DNA of 64,000 bases. It comes from Lachnospiraceae bacterium (lineage in GTDB: Bacteria > Bacillota > Clostridia > Lachnospirales > Lachnospiraceae). Shown here piece after piece: positions 7,241 through 15,652 of this stretch. Position numbers and translations under genes: made by a program. The DNA lies in the NCBI GenBank assembly GCA_910574865.1, contig CAJTDN010000002.1, positions 372,001-436,000 on the forward strand. Reading direction: 5' to 3'. Within the stretch, counting starts at the first letter, position 1; each line of letters opens with the position of its first letter. The notes under the pieces were generated by a model. It did not search any database. It was not told the DNA's origin and saw only the letters and a program-made list of their open reading frames with translations.

Positions 7241-9323
7241 AAATATCGTTATGCTGTTTTTTTTGTTCGTTTTCCGTCGGTGCCTGTTCGTGCTTTGCTT
7301 CTCGTAAGTCTTTCTTCCGTTCGCCTTGCCGCTTGATCTGTGCCGCATACCGGCAATCATCTGAACAATATTTTACGCTGTTTCGTGTCGTGGTAAACTC
7401 CTTGCCGCAGTGTTCACAGGTAAGCTCACGGATACGCTCTTTTGCCGCTTCCTGCCGGTAATACTTCGCTCGGCAGTTCACATCACAGAACAGCTTTGCC
7501 GTTGACCTTGCTTCAAAGGTCTTGCCGCAGCACTTGCAGGTCTGCGTAATGGGAACGCCTACGGTGCGTTCGCCGGATTTCAGCTTTTGGTAGCGTTCAC
7601 GGCTACGGGAACGTTCTTTCTTCAAAAACTCCTGCCGCTGGATCTCTTCCTCGGTCAGCTCCGGTGCGGGAAGTTCAAAATGCCCGATAAACTTCAAATA
7701 AATTTCAACTTCCTGCACTCTGTCGCCTTTCACCTTTTCGGGAGCGTGAACGATGATCTTGTCGATAAACTCGTTAATCATCATTGTGGTCAGCTCGGAA
7801 AAGTCGGTGTATTTTCTTGCAAGCTCCATAAACTGCTCCACACGGACGGTATCTTCCTCAAAAGAGGATACCCGCTGTTCGGCTTCTGCCACGGATGCCT
7901 GCAAGGTTTTTTGCTCGGCTTCATATTCGGCAAGCAGGGTATCAAAGCGTTCATCGGTAATACGTCCGATGGCAAAGGATTCATAGAGCTTTTTGATGAT
8001 ATTGTCAAGCTCGGCAATGCGTTTCTTGTCCTTGCTCAGCCTGCGCTTGGTTTCTTTCGCCGCTTCCTTTTGCTTGATCTGCGAAGCGGCACGTACCTTT
8101 TCTGCAAATTCCTCTTGATTAGAGATAGCAAAGGTGCTGACGGTGCGGATGGTATTCAAAACAAGTTCCCGAACGGCTTTTGTGCGGATATAGTGACCGC
8201 AGCAGGCGTTAGTGCGCTTTTGATGCGCCAGCGTATAGGTGGAGCAATCGTAGAAGTCAGAGGGATAGGGGCTGCTTTCCGTGCCGCCTCTGGAACGGTG
8301 GTTGGTCATCTTTGCTCCGCAGTCAGCGCAGAACATAAGTCCCGTCAAAGGATTTGCTTCACCAAGTGTATCGTGGCGTCTCGGTGTCTTACGGAGCTTC
8401 TGTGCAAGCTCCCACGTTTCCTTATCCACGATGGCTTCGTGGGTGTTCTCAAAGATCAGCCATTCCTCTTTGGGATTCATCACGGGATTTTTGTCCTTGT
8501 AGGACTGCTTGTGAGAACGGAAGTTGACCGTGTGCCCCATATATTCGGGCTTGGAAAGAATCTGCCCAACGATATAACCACTCCAGTTATACGGGTTGGG
8601 AAATTCCTCCTTGCTTTTCCAAACGCCCTTGTTCTGTTTGCCGAAGTAAACGGCAGGGGTTTCCACCTTATCATCATAGAGGATACGGGCAATGTCATAG
8701 GGGCCTTTGCCCTCGATGGTCAGTCGGAATATTCTGCGGACAACCTCGGCGGCTTCCTCGTCGATATACCAACTGTACTTATCACCCGGCATCTTCTTGT
8801 AGCCGTAGATGGCGCAGTTTGTTGTAGGCTTGCCCGATTCGCCTTTTACACGGATAGCAGTGCGCTGTTTGCGGCTCAAGTCCCGTAAATACCATTCGTT
8901 CATGATATTCAAAAACGGCGCAAACTCGTTGCTGTTCTGGTCATCGCTGTCCACGCTGTTGGCAATCGCAATAAAGTGAACGCCGTGCTCACGGAAGAAT
9001 ACCTCCGTGTAAAAGCCGGTTTGCAGATAATCTCTGCCGATTCGGCTCATGTCCTTTACGATCACATGGACAACCTTACCTGCTTCAATATCCGCCTCCA
9101 ACTGCTTCCATGCGGGACGGTTAAAATTTCCGCCGCTCCAACCGTCATCGGTATAGTGCTGAATATTCGTGTAGCCTCTTTGCTCGGCATAGCTTTCGAG
9201 GTATTTTTTCTGATTGACAATGCTGTTGCTATCGCCAACCTGGTCATCGTCACGGGAAAGTCTCTCGTACAATGCCGTAATTTTATTGGGATCCTGTCCC
9301 ACAGTCTGTTTCACGCTCATCAT
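7239..9323 (-). CDS. Large serine recombinase (element integrase)
   Basis: A 694-residue large serine recombinase. Residues about 14-165 are the resolvase domain, with the catalytic Ser23 in YERLSRDD, the VKDMSRIGRDYL motif near 95-106 and FAPFLNIMNEWYLRD near 138. Residues about 170-300 are the Recombinase DNA-binding domain. A zinc ribbon starts at CADCGAKM near 340 with its second pair further on, then a long coiled coil (about 410-510). Unusually, the C-terminus adds two further zinc-finger-like units, CKCCGKTFEARSTAKLFC... and CEHCGKEFTTTRNSVKYC.... It integrates and excises the element, normally at a GA or similar dinucleotide core. Two ATGs stand in tandem at 9323 and 9320; the first overlaps the stop of the tnpW gene. 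GAAAGGAG lies 6 bases upstream. Confidence 0.93.
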   Translation of the reverse strand: MMSVKQTVGQDPNKITALYERLSRDDDQVGDSNSIVNQKKYLESYAEQRGYTNIQHYTDDGWSGGNFNRPAWKQLEADIEAGKVVHVIVKDMSRIGRDYLQTGFYTEVFFREHGVHFIAIANSVDSDDQNSNEFAPFLNIMNEWYLRDLSRKQRTAIRVKGESGKPTTNCAIYGYKKMPGDKYSWYIDEEAAEVVRRIFRLTIEGKGPYDIARILYDDKVETPAVYFGKQNKGVWKSKEEFPNPYNWSGYIVGQILSKPEYMGHTVNFRSHKQSYKDKNPVMNPKEEWLIFENTHEAIVDKETWELAQKLRKTPRRHDTLGEANPLTGLMFCADCGAKMTNHRSRGGTESSPYPSDFYDCSTYTLAHQKRTNACCGHYIRTKAVRELVLNTIRTVSTFAISNQEEFAEKVRAASQIKQKEAAKETKRRLSKDKKRIAELDNIIKKLYESFAIGRITDERFDTLLAEYEAEQKTLQASVAEAEQRVSSFEEDTVRVEQFMELARKYTDFSELTTMMINEFIDKIIVHAPEKVKGDRVQEVEIYLKFIGHFELPAPELTEEEIQRQEFLKKERSRSRERYQKLKSGERTVGVPITQTCKCCGKTFEARSTAKLFCDVNCRAKYYRQEAAKERIRELTCEHCGKEFTTTRNSVKYCSDDCRYAAQIKRQGERKKDLREAKHEQAPTENEQKKQHNDI

Positions 9324-9535
9324 GATGCGCTCCTTTCAGACTGTCGGCTCATTCGTGGTTTATTTATTATATCATATTTTTCGCAACTTGTGTGAACTTC
9401 ATTGCGAATAATTCGTAAAATTTTATCTTCCATTGTTTCGGTGCCGCTTTCATTGAACACGACCTTGACCTTGTAGGTCGTGCCGCCGATGCGGTGGGTG
9501 GTATAAGCAAAGTTCTTGTTTTCGTTTTTTACCAT
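9320..9535 (-). CDS. tnpW: Transposon-encoded protein TnpW family
   Basis: A 71-residue protein, MVKNENKNFAYTTHRIGGTTYKV and onward, with the IGGTTYKVKVVF...ETMEDKILRII pattern of the TnpW family found next to large serine recombinase genes in Clostridia elements. The start at 9535 is chosen because GGAGG lies 10 bases upstream; the longer upstream frame has no ribosome binding site. Its TGA overlaps the recombinase ATG (ATGA), so recombinase translation is probably coupled to it. The biochemical role is unknown; a recombination directionality or accessory role is possible. Confidence 0.8.
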   Translation of the reverse strand: MVKNENKNFAYTTHRIGGTTYKVKVVFNESGTETMEDKILRIIRNEVHTSCEKYDIINKPRMSRQSERSAS

Positions 9536-9664
9536 AGGCAAATTTCCTCCATAGATTGAAAAATTCACAATTTTCGTGTATAATGATGATAGTTCCGATA
9601 ACGTGTAACCATTTGACCGACAAAAACGGCATAGGGTATACAAACACATTACCGGCATGAAGAT

Positions 9665-9704
9665 AGCCCCCGAAACGCCTGTAAATCAAGGCATTTCAGA
9701 GGCT
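9665..9704 (-). terminator. RNA stem-loop below the Cys-rich VLP gene
   Basis: AGCCCCCGAAACGCC and GGCATTTCAGAGGCT form a 15-bp stem with a 10-base loop. In DNA there are three mismatches, but read as minus-strand RNA all three are G-U pairs, so the stem is complete on that strand only. It lies 19 bases past the stop of the Cys-rich VLP gene on the same strand. No U-tract follows, so it may be a processing or stability element rather than a classic terminator. Confidence 0.5.
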
Positions 9705-9722
9705 AATTCGTTACATAGCGTC

Positions 9723-10088
9723 TTACTGACGCTTCTTTTCTCTGTGCTTTCGCACTCTTGCCGCCGTTTGCTTACGTCTTGCTTCTGCGGCGCACTTGTC
9801 GGAACAGTAGGCACGTTTACCGTTCTTCTGAAAATGCTTGCCGCACTCCTTGCAGACAGCAAGGGGGATCGGCTTGAATACGGCTTGCAGTTCCTTATCT
9901 TCCGGCAGTACAGCCTTGCGGAAATAACTGCACAGCCTACTGCATGAGTAGCATACCCCGAACATATAGCACTCACAGTCCAGCGGCAGGCAACCGTATT
10001 CCTTGTCGTAGTTGGCGCACTTGGAGACAGCCAACTTCTTGATCTGTCTTTTCTCCTTTCTCGTCAGCTCACGATAGGTTTTGGTCAT
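9723..10088 (-). CDS. Cysteine-rich VLP domain protein
   Basis: A 121-residue protein with many cysteines. The N-terminal half carries KLAVSKCANYDKEYGCLPLDCECYMFGVCYSC, the signature of the Cys_rich_VLP family found in Firmicutes conjugative and mobilizable elements. The C-terminal half has a second zinc-finger-like unit, CKECGKHF...YCSDKC, then a basic tail. It probably binds zinc and DNA; its function is unknown. A clear ribosome binding site, GGAGGAAACTGCC, lies upstream of the start. Confidence 0.8.
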   Translation of the reverse strand: MTKTYRELTRKEKRQIKKLAVSKCANYDKEYGCLPLDCECYMFGVCYSCSRLCSYFRKAVLPEDKELQAVFKPIPLAVCKECGKHFQKNGKRAYCSDKCAAEARRKQTAARVRKHREKKRQ

Positions 10089-10247
10089 AGGCAGTTTCCT
10101 CCTTTCTTTAGCGTCGGCAGTAATATAATCACAGACGAAATATATTACTCCATCACCAATAGGAGAAATACGGGGTGTTTAGCGGAACTGTTTTTTCGGA
10201 AAATCAAAGAAAATTTGAAAAATAATTTTGAAGGGAGGTTTCCTGCG

Positions 10248-11207
10248 GTGTACGACGATCACAAACGATACGAAAATGACGGTCTTTATAATGAAGATAC
10301 CGATTATGAAGATGAATATGATGCGGACGATTCCGATTACATAGTCGATGACGAGGACGAGGACGAAGAGGAAAACGCCCTTTGGGATGATGCGGAAGAA
10401 GATACCGATGAACCTCCCGAAAAGAAGCGAAGGAAGCGAAAGAAGAAAGATCTTTTCGCTGACAGCGATACTGATGCTGAGAATGCGGAAGCCGAGGAAT
10501 ATGAAAAGACACGGCGCAGACTTGCAAAGGAACAGCGTATCATTGATGAAATAGAAGCCGATGCCGCAGAAAATCCCATAGAGGATGATGGAGATGATGC
10601 CGGGGAAGAGCAGCCCGAACGAAAGCTCCTAAAACGTGAGCTTCGGGCGCAGGCGTTGAAGCGGTTGGAGGATTCTGCACGAACGCTCAAAGATTACGAA
10701 AATCTTGTGGCGTGGTATGATCGGTTCGATGCCAACCGTCAGCGCAAAGAGCGATACCACGAGCTGTACCGGAGTGGTGACGATGTTCCCCTTGTCTACG
10801 GCGCATCCGAAGATGCTTTATGTTTCCCCGACACGCTGAACGATGTATTAAAGCGGCAGGAGCGCAAAGGCGATTTCATAGATACGATCTTTTACTGTCC
10901 ATACGATATTCACGAGCTTGTGACGGATGCGGATATGTCTGTCATCCTGCGGGAGCTGAACGAGGATCACAAGCTCCTCCTGTTCCTGTCTGCTCTGCGG
11001 CAGTACAGCTCCGTCAAGATCGCCGCTATTCGTGGGCAGTCAGACCGCAACATCCGCAAGGTACGGAATACGATGCTCAAAAAGATACGAAAAAAGCTGC
11101 TTGCCGCACTTACCGAAAAAGTGCAGGCACAGCAGCCCTTGACCTTGCTTGAAAAAGAATTTCTGAGCGAAAATGGCGTGGATATTGAAAAATACACGAA
11201 AAAGTAG
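10248..11207 (+). CDS. Sigma-70 region 4-like protein with an acidic N-terminal half
   Basis: The frame is open from an ATG at 10215, but GGGAGG ends 9 bases before the GTG at 10248, so GTG is the likely start and the protein is 319 residues. The first third is extremely acidic (runs of Asp/Glu with DEDEDEEEN) with a short basic patch KKRRKRKKK. The last 80 residues, LNEDHKLLLFLSALRQYSSVKIA...SDRNIRKVRNTMLKKIRKKL, resemble a sigma-70 region 4 helix-turn-helix, a pattern seen in sigma-like regulators of mobile elements. It may recruit RNA polymerase to element promoters. It is transcribed away from the minus-strand transfer genes. The HTH call is moderate and the role is inferred. Confidence 0.65.
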   Translation: MYDDHKRYENDGLYNEDTDYEDEYDADDSDYIVDDEDEDEEENALWDDAEEDTDEPPEKKRRKRKKKDLFADSDTDAENAEAEEYEKTRRRLAKEQRIIDEIEADAAENPIEDDGDDAGEEQPERKLLKRELRAQALKRLEDSARTLKDYENLVAWYDRFDANRQRKERYHELYRSGDDVPLVYGASEDALCFPDTLNDVLKRQERKGDFIDTIFYCPYDIHELVTDADMSVILRELNEDHKLLLFLSALRQYSSVKIAAIRGQSDRNIRKVRNTMLKKIRKKLLAALTEKVQAQQPLTLLEKEFLSENGVDIEKYTKK

Positions 11208-11267
11208 TATAATAGTAATATAATTGTGAATTATACGGGTTACAATATATAGTGGAGGGTTTTGACG

Positions 11268-12173
11268 ATGAAAAACCTGTTTCAGCGCACCAGTTCACAT
11301 TGGGTGCGATATAGTGAATATGAATGGAAAACAGCGGAGAACGGTATGCTGTACCTCACGCCTACCGCAACAGCACAGCCGGGTATTTACGACCCGCTGA
11401 GCGAATATCAACGGCTTATCCTGGATGCCATTGATATTGGTCGGATGGAATCGCAGAAGAAAACACAGCAGGAGATACAAAAGGCAATTCAACAGTTTGC
11501 GGTAAAATATGGCTTGCTTGGTCTTATGACAGCGCTGCCTACCACACCGAACTTTATGGATTATGAGGCTGTATATCTGCCGAAGAATCATTTTATCCGT
11601 GAGGAATCCATGTCCACGATGGACTATCTTGATTTGTTCTTTCCTTCTGTCAAGCCGGATGTGGTCAAGCATGGCGTGGAATCCATGTGGAATATAAGCA
11701 ATGACCGTGCGATGATGGCACTTGCTTTGACTATGTCAACAGATAAGCCGATGGCGGTCAATATGAGCTTCCAGAGAGAATACGCCGAGCCTTATGAATG
11801 GATAAAGCAGCAATTCATTGATATTGCCTTTACCTATCTGACTTCCGTGCTGTTCTATGAGGATTATGATACGATGACTCCCGAACAGCGGCTCTTGATG
11901 CAGCAGGGTATGGAAGCCTTTGGCGGCAATGCGCCGACCTACCGTATCGCTCTGCTCGACAAGCCGACGATTGTATGGGATTTCCACTCCCTTATGCTTG
12001 GAATACAGATGATGTTCAGTTTTATGCTGACCGACACGGAGAAGCCCATCCGTATATGCAAGCATTGTTTGCAGACCTTTGTGGCAAGCAGACCGAGTGC
12101 GATCTTCTGCAGCCCGCAGTGCAAGAATAAGTATAATGTTTATAAGAGCAGAACGAAGGAAAAGAAGGAATGA
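11268..12173 (+). CDS. Hypothetical protein with C-terminal zinc finger
   Basis: A 301-residue protein starting at the ATG at 11268, 8 bases after GGAGGG; the slightly earlier TTG is not preferred. No enzyme motif is recognised in the first 250 residues. The C-terminus carries CKHCLQTFVASRPSAIFC..QC, a Cys4 zinc-finger-like unit similar to those at the C-terminus of CGNR-type regulators and of other proteins on this element. It follows the sigma-like gene by 60 bp and precedes the AlbA_2 gene by 19 bp on the same strand, so the three probably form an operon. Confidence 0.6.
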   Translation: MKNLFQRTSSHWVRYSEYEWKTAENGMLYLTPTATAQPGIYDPLSEYQRLILDAIDIGRMESQKKTQQEIQKAIQQFAVKYGLLGLMTALPTTPNFMDYEAVYLPKNHFIREESMSTMDYLDLFFPSVKPDVVKHGVESMWNISNDRAMMALALTMSTDKPMAVNMSFQREYAEPYEWIKQQFIDIAFTYLTSVLFYEDYDTMTPEQRLLMQQGMEAFGGNAPTYRIALLDKPTIVWDFHSLMLGIQMMFSFMLTDTEKPIRICKHCLQTFVASRPSAIFCSPQCKNKYNVYKSRTKEKKE

Positions 12174-12192
12174 TGGGAAAGGAAACGAATTT

Positions 12193-13662
12193 ATGATAGA
12201 TAGATGGATTGCAGAAGCAACGGAATGCGATTTCAAGGTTGCTTTGGAAGTTAAAAAGCCGAAAAGCTGGCTCAAAAGTGTCAGTGCCTTTGCCAACGGT
12301 ATCGGCGGCACACTCTTTTTCGGCATTGATAATGACAGAAACGTAATAGGCTTGGCTGACGCACAGACCGATGCAGAGACGATCAGCCGCTTGATTAAGG
12401 AACGTATCACGCCATATCCGAACTTTATCCTCGCTCCCGAACGGGATAATGGCAAGGATATTCTTGTGCTGTCCGTTTCCGCAGGACGCTCCACGCCCTA
12501 TTATTACAAGGCAGACGGCATTACGGAAGCATATATCCGTATTGGCAACGAAAGCGTGATTGCCCCGTCGTATGTATTGAATCAGCTTCTTCTCAAGGGT
12601 ATGAACCGCACTTATGATGCGCTGGATTCCGAGTACGATTTCAAAGACTATGCTTTTTCCAAGCTGCGTGAACGCTACAAGGCTTGGACGGGCAACAGTA
12701 TGGAGGAAAAGCTGTTTGATTCCTTTGAAATGCGGGATGACCACGGCAAGCTGACCAACGCAGGCGCTTTACTTGCGGACGATGCTCCGATTAAGCACTC
12801 CCGTCTGTTCTGTACCCGTTGGAACGGTCTTGATAAAAGCGGCGGTATGGTGGATGCTCTCGACAGCGCAGAGTATTCCGGCAGCTTGATCATTCTGCTC
12901 AATGAAGGTGTGGGCTTCGTAAAGCGGAACATGAAAACTCGTTGGAAGAAAACCGCCAACTCCCGTATTGAAATGCCCGATTACTGTGAGCGAAGCGTTT
13001 TTGAAGCCCTTGTCAATGCGCTGATCCACCGTGATTATCTGATTTTGGGCAGCGAAGTCCATATCGACATTTACGATAACCGTCTTACCATTACTTCTCC
13101 CGGTGGTATGGCAGACGGCTCACGGATACAGGAACGAGATATTTCCAATATTTCTTCCACTCGTCGCAATCCCGTCCTTGCCGACGTTTTCGGCAGATTG
13201 GGCTATATGGAGCGTCAAGGCAGCGGATTTAAGAAGATCACAGAAGCTTACCGTGCCGCCCATAATTACCGTGACGAACTGGAGCCGAAGTTCTATTCCG
13301 ATGCCAGTTCGTTCCAAGTTACACTGTATAATTTGAATTATGGAACAGACGAAAATGGAGTTGTTGGAGAGGAAAAAGTAGCGCTCAAACAGGAAAAAGT
13401 AGCGTTTGAAGCAAAAAAGGTAGCGTTTGAACGCTCCATTTCTGAATTAAAGCTCAACAAGCCTACCAAAGATAATATTCTGTCCTTGTTTGAGAGCTTT
13501 GGATATGATGTTCCTTTTTCCCGTGCGGATGTAATTGAATTATGTGGTTTAGCGCCGTCCTCCGCAGGCAAGATGTTGAGCAAGATAAAAGAATTTGACT
13601 TAATTGTGCCTGTAACCGAACAAGGCAGAGGAAAATACATTTTCATCGAAGCCAAAAAATAA
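12193..13662 (+). CDS. AlbA_2/Schlafen-domain DNA-binding protein with RecG-like ATPase fold
   Basis: A 489-residue protein starting at ATG 12193 with AAAGGA upstream; the frame is open earlier but overlaps the previous gene. Residues about 1-130 are the AlbA_2 (Schlafen) domain: KSVSAFANGIGGTLFFGIDN is diagnostic, and YIRIGNESVIA near 115 ends it. Residues about 265-380 resemble the HATPase_c_4 domain of RecG-like regulators: VFEALVNALIHRDYL and GSGFKKITEAY. Then come three near-tandem units, EKVALKQ, EKVAFEA, KKVAFER, and a C-terminal winged-helix-like region ending in KYIFIEAKK. Such proteins are usually called transcriptional regulators or putative DNA-binding ATPases; some Schlafen-domain proteins act in phage defence. 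Confidence 0.8.
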   Translation: MIDRWIAEATECDFKVALEVKKPKSWLKSVSAFANGIGGTLFFGIDNDRNVIGLADAQTDAETISRLIKERITPYPNFILAPERDNGKDILVLSVSAGRSTPYYYKADGITEAYIRIGNESVIAPSYVLNQLLLKGMNRTYDALDSEYDFKDYAFSKLRERYKAWTGNSMEEKLFDSFEMRDDHGKLTNAGALLADDAPIKHSRLFCTRWNGLDKSGGMVDALDSAEYSGSLIILLNEGVGFVKRNMKTRWKKTANSRIEMPDYCERSVFEALVNALIHRDYLILGSEVHIDIYDNRLTITSPGGMADGSRIQERDISNISSTRRNPVLADVFGRLGYMERQGSGFKKITEAYRAAHNYRDELEPKFYSDASSFQVTLYNLNYGTDENGVVGEEKVALKQEKVAFEAKKVAFERSISELKLNKPTKDNILSLFESFGYDVPFSRADVIELCGLAPSSAGKMLSKIKEFDLIVPVTEQGRGKYIFIEAKK

Positions 13663-13711
13663 CGCAAGTATCAGTCACCCCCAAGGTGACTGATCACCCC
13701 ACCCAAAAGAT

Positions 13712-13749
13712 AATGCCCGTTATCAGCCATACAGCCGATAACGGGCATT
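13712..13749. terminator. Bidirectional terminator between the AlbA_2 and TnpV genes
   Basis: AATGCCCGTTATC and GATAACGGGCATT form a perfect 13-bp stem with a 12-base loop between two converging genes. A smaller hairpin, CAGTCACC/GGTGACTG, lies just before it at 13672-13692. Position and symmetry fit a shared terminator. Confidence 0.65.
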
Positions 13750-13752
13750 CAA

Positions 13753-14124
13753 CTAAGCATATACAAGTTCGGTCAAGATGATTTCCTCCGCACGGTTGCG
13801 GATGCTGTTCATGCGGCGCACCCATTCCATTTGGTCAGCCGCTTTGAGTGCTTCGGTCACGCCTTCCTGCTTTGCCATGGTGGAAACGATGTTTTCCATG
13901 CGCTCGTTGCAGGCTTGGTCAATCTCTGACAGATGCTTGAACAACGTACCTTCTACCACATAATTGGTGTAAAGGATTTTTCGATGTTCTTTCAGATAGC
14001 TGCGGCGCATACGCCCGTATTTGCCTATCTGATATTCGCCGTCATCCGGCAAAACAAGGTCGGGGATGAAATAATCGCCCACTTGACGGTATGTACCGCC
14101 CATTTCCTCAAATAGAGATTTCAT
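13753..14124 (-). CDS. tnpV: Transposon-encoded protein TnpV family
   Basis: A 123-residue protein with the TnpV signature: FEEMGGTYRQVGDYFIPDL at the N-terminus, GRMRRSYLKEHRKILYTNYVVEG in the middle and MEWVRRMNSIRNRAEEIILTELVYA at the end. TnpV proteins accompany large serine recombinases in Clostridia transposons and mobilizable elements; the role is unknown. AAAGGAGC lies before the start. Its place at the far side of the element from the relaxase suggests the element's right end is close. Confidence 0.85.
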   Translation of the reverse strand: MKSLFEEMGGTYRQVGDYFIPDLVLPDDGEYQIGKYGRMRRSYLKEHRKILYTNYVVEGTLFKHLSEIDQACNERMENIVSTMAKQEGVTEALKAADQMEWVRRMNSIRNRAEEIILTELVYA

Positions 14125-14268
14125 AGCATTTCAGCTCCTTTTTGTGTTGATTTTCAGCGGTTATAAGGCTTTTTCTGCTCCTTTCCTATAACTGCTTTTC
14201 AATTCACCACAAATGAGCCGCAGTCATATGTATTAGGTGGCAGAAACCACCCTTTACATATTACATCT

Positions 14269-14985
14269 CAGAAGGCATTTTTAGAGGACTATGCCAGAAG
14301 AAACAATTTCCACAACATCCGGCATTTTACGGACGACGGTGTGAGCGGTACGACCTTTGACCGCAAGGGATTTCAGGCCATGATCGCCGAGGTGGAGGCC
14401 GGGAAAGTCGCAACAATCATTGTCAAGGACATGAGCAGGTTCGGGCGTGACTATCCTGAAAGCCGGGCTTTACACAGACGTTCTTTTCAAGGACAAGGGC
14501 GTGCGGTTTATCGCTGTCAACAACGGCATTGACAGCAACAACCAGAGAGATAATCATTTCACTCCCTTTTTGAACATCATGAACGAATGGCTGGTGAGGG
14601 ATACAAGCAAGAAAATCAGAGCAGTCAAGAGGTCAAAAGGCATGAGCGGGAAGCCCGTCACAAGCAAGCCCGTGTACGGCTACCCATGGACGAGTACGAA
14701 AATTTCATCATTGACGAGGAAGCCGCCCCCGTGGTGAAGCAGATTTACAGTTTATGCCTTGCCGGGAACGGCCCGACCAAGATAGCCCGTATGCTTACCG
14801 AGCAGGAAATCCCCACGCCGGGAACGCTGGAATACCGCCGGACAGGGAGAACCCGCCGCTACCACCCCGGCTATGAGTGCAAGTGGGCGGCGAACACCGT
14901 GGTACATATCCTTGAAAACCGGGAATACACGGGCTGCCTTGTGAACTTCAAGACCACCACCCAATCCTACAAGTTTTTCCCATAA
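14269..14985 (+). pseudogene. Fragment of a second large serine recombinase, frameshifted
   Basis: Homology to a TnpX/TndX-like recombinase begins at QKAFLEDYARRNNF, so the first 30 or so residues, including the catalytic Ser, are missing. The frame reads TDDGVSGTTFDRKGFQAMI and VKDMSRFGRDY, then needs a shift near 14453, where an extra base splits DY from LKAGLYTDVLFKDKG. It shifts back near 14685, where YGYP and MDEYENFIIDEEAAP are out of frame. It ends at a TAA in SYKFFP inside the Recombinase domain, so the zinc ribbon and coiled coil are gone. It differs clearly from the intact recombinase nearby. Either it is left over from an older element, or the present element inserted into its 5' end. 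Confidence 0.85.
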
Positions 14986-15081
14986 TGGCGGGACAAATAT
15001 AGTGACAACTGGTAAACGGCAAACGTCGCCGTCACATCGTCCATGTCCACGGACACATCCTCGAAAAATTTTCTTTCTTTT

Positions 15082-15216
15082 ACGGTTGGCGGCTGCATCG
15101 CCGTGGAAAAAGAGCGCATCAGACATCCCTGGAAGGATTTTGAAAAAACAAATACTTATTATAACAAACTTATGCGGGATTTAAGGATTTCGCAATTCAG
15201 AAAGGATTTTCTGTAA
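15082..15216 (+). pseudogene. Possible C-terminal remnant of an unidentified gene
   Basis: In one frame this stretch reads TVGGCIAVEKERIRHPWK, DFEKTNTYYNKLMRDL and RISQFRKDFL before TAA. The composition looks like real protein rather than random translation, but there is no start codon, ribosome binding site or recognisable family. It lies between the recombinase fragment and the first MITE copy, in a 667-bp stretch with no intact gene. Confidence 0.25.
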
Positions 15217-15249
15217 ACCACACACCTTTATAGCACTTATGCTTTATTA

Positions 15250-15524
15250 GCGTCAGTGTACGGAGGGCAACACGCCTCAGCCCATGTGATTTCAAGGATT
15301 TTCAGCGTCATCTTCAATCGGCGTACGTCCTTGTACGCCTCATTCATCTTCCTTGAAAACCCTTGAAATCCCTATGGGTGAGGTCGCAGAGTCGTGAAGA
15401 GGCATATTTCCCCCCTTTCAAGGCACTTGAGCGACGCGTACAAGGACGTACGCGGAGTGAAAGTAACGACGAAAGGGGGGAAATATGCCCTTCATCGACC
15501 GTGTTGCCTTCTGTACACCGACGC
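15250..15524. mobile_element. 275-bp MITE, copy 1 (double hairpin, TA target site)
   Basis: A non-coding element bounded by terminal inverted repeats (GCGTCAGTGTACGGAGGGCA at the left; reverse complement GCGTCGGTGTACAGAAGGCA at the right), with TA on both sides (15248-15249 and 15525-15526). Inside are two large stem-loops. In the left one, ATTTCAAGG.TTTTCA pairs with TGAAAACCCTTGAAAT, with outer CCTCA.CCCAT/ATGGGTGAGG. In the right one, GGCATATTTCCCCCCTTTC pairs exactly with its complement. Each loop holds a copy of the palindrome-like GTACGTCCTTGTAC, in opposite orientation. A near-identical copy of the same length is at 26329-26603 and an end fragment at 38974-39017. The TA duplication points to an IS630/Tc1-mariner-type transposase acting in trans. 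Confidence 0.85.
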
Positions 15525-15548
15525 TATGTTCTCCTAATGTCTATAAAT

Positions 15549-15588
15549 TGTACCAAGCCACTAGCATAACGGCTAACAGCTTGGTACA
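15549..15588 (+). terminator. Hairpin between MITE copy 1 and the rhamnosidase gene
   Basis: TGTACCAAGC at 15549 pairs exactly with GCTTGGTACA ending at 15588, and AGCCACT inside pairs with AGTGGCT just after. CTCTTTTTGT follows on the plus strand, which would suit a terminator reading left to right. No gene on that strand clearly ends here, so the role is uncertain. Confidence 0.4.
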
Positions 15589-15652
15589 GTGGCTCTCTTT
15601 TTGTAATACCATACAAAAGGTTCGCCAATTGCATTTTCTCCTCTTTCCTCTC

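Noticed and set aside
15240-15530. CRISPR-like short repeats (GTACGTCCTTGTAC)
   Set aside because: Only two inverted occurrences within one element, explained by the hairpin loops of the MITE; no spaced array and no cas genes.
15363-15569. Two near-identical small frames (MKSLWVRSQSREEAYF...) here and at 26442-26630
   Set aside because: They are translations of the two MITE copies, run across the right hairpin and have no ribosome binding site; the identity comes from the repeat, not from a gene.
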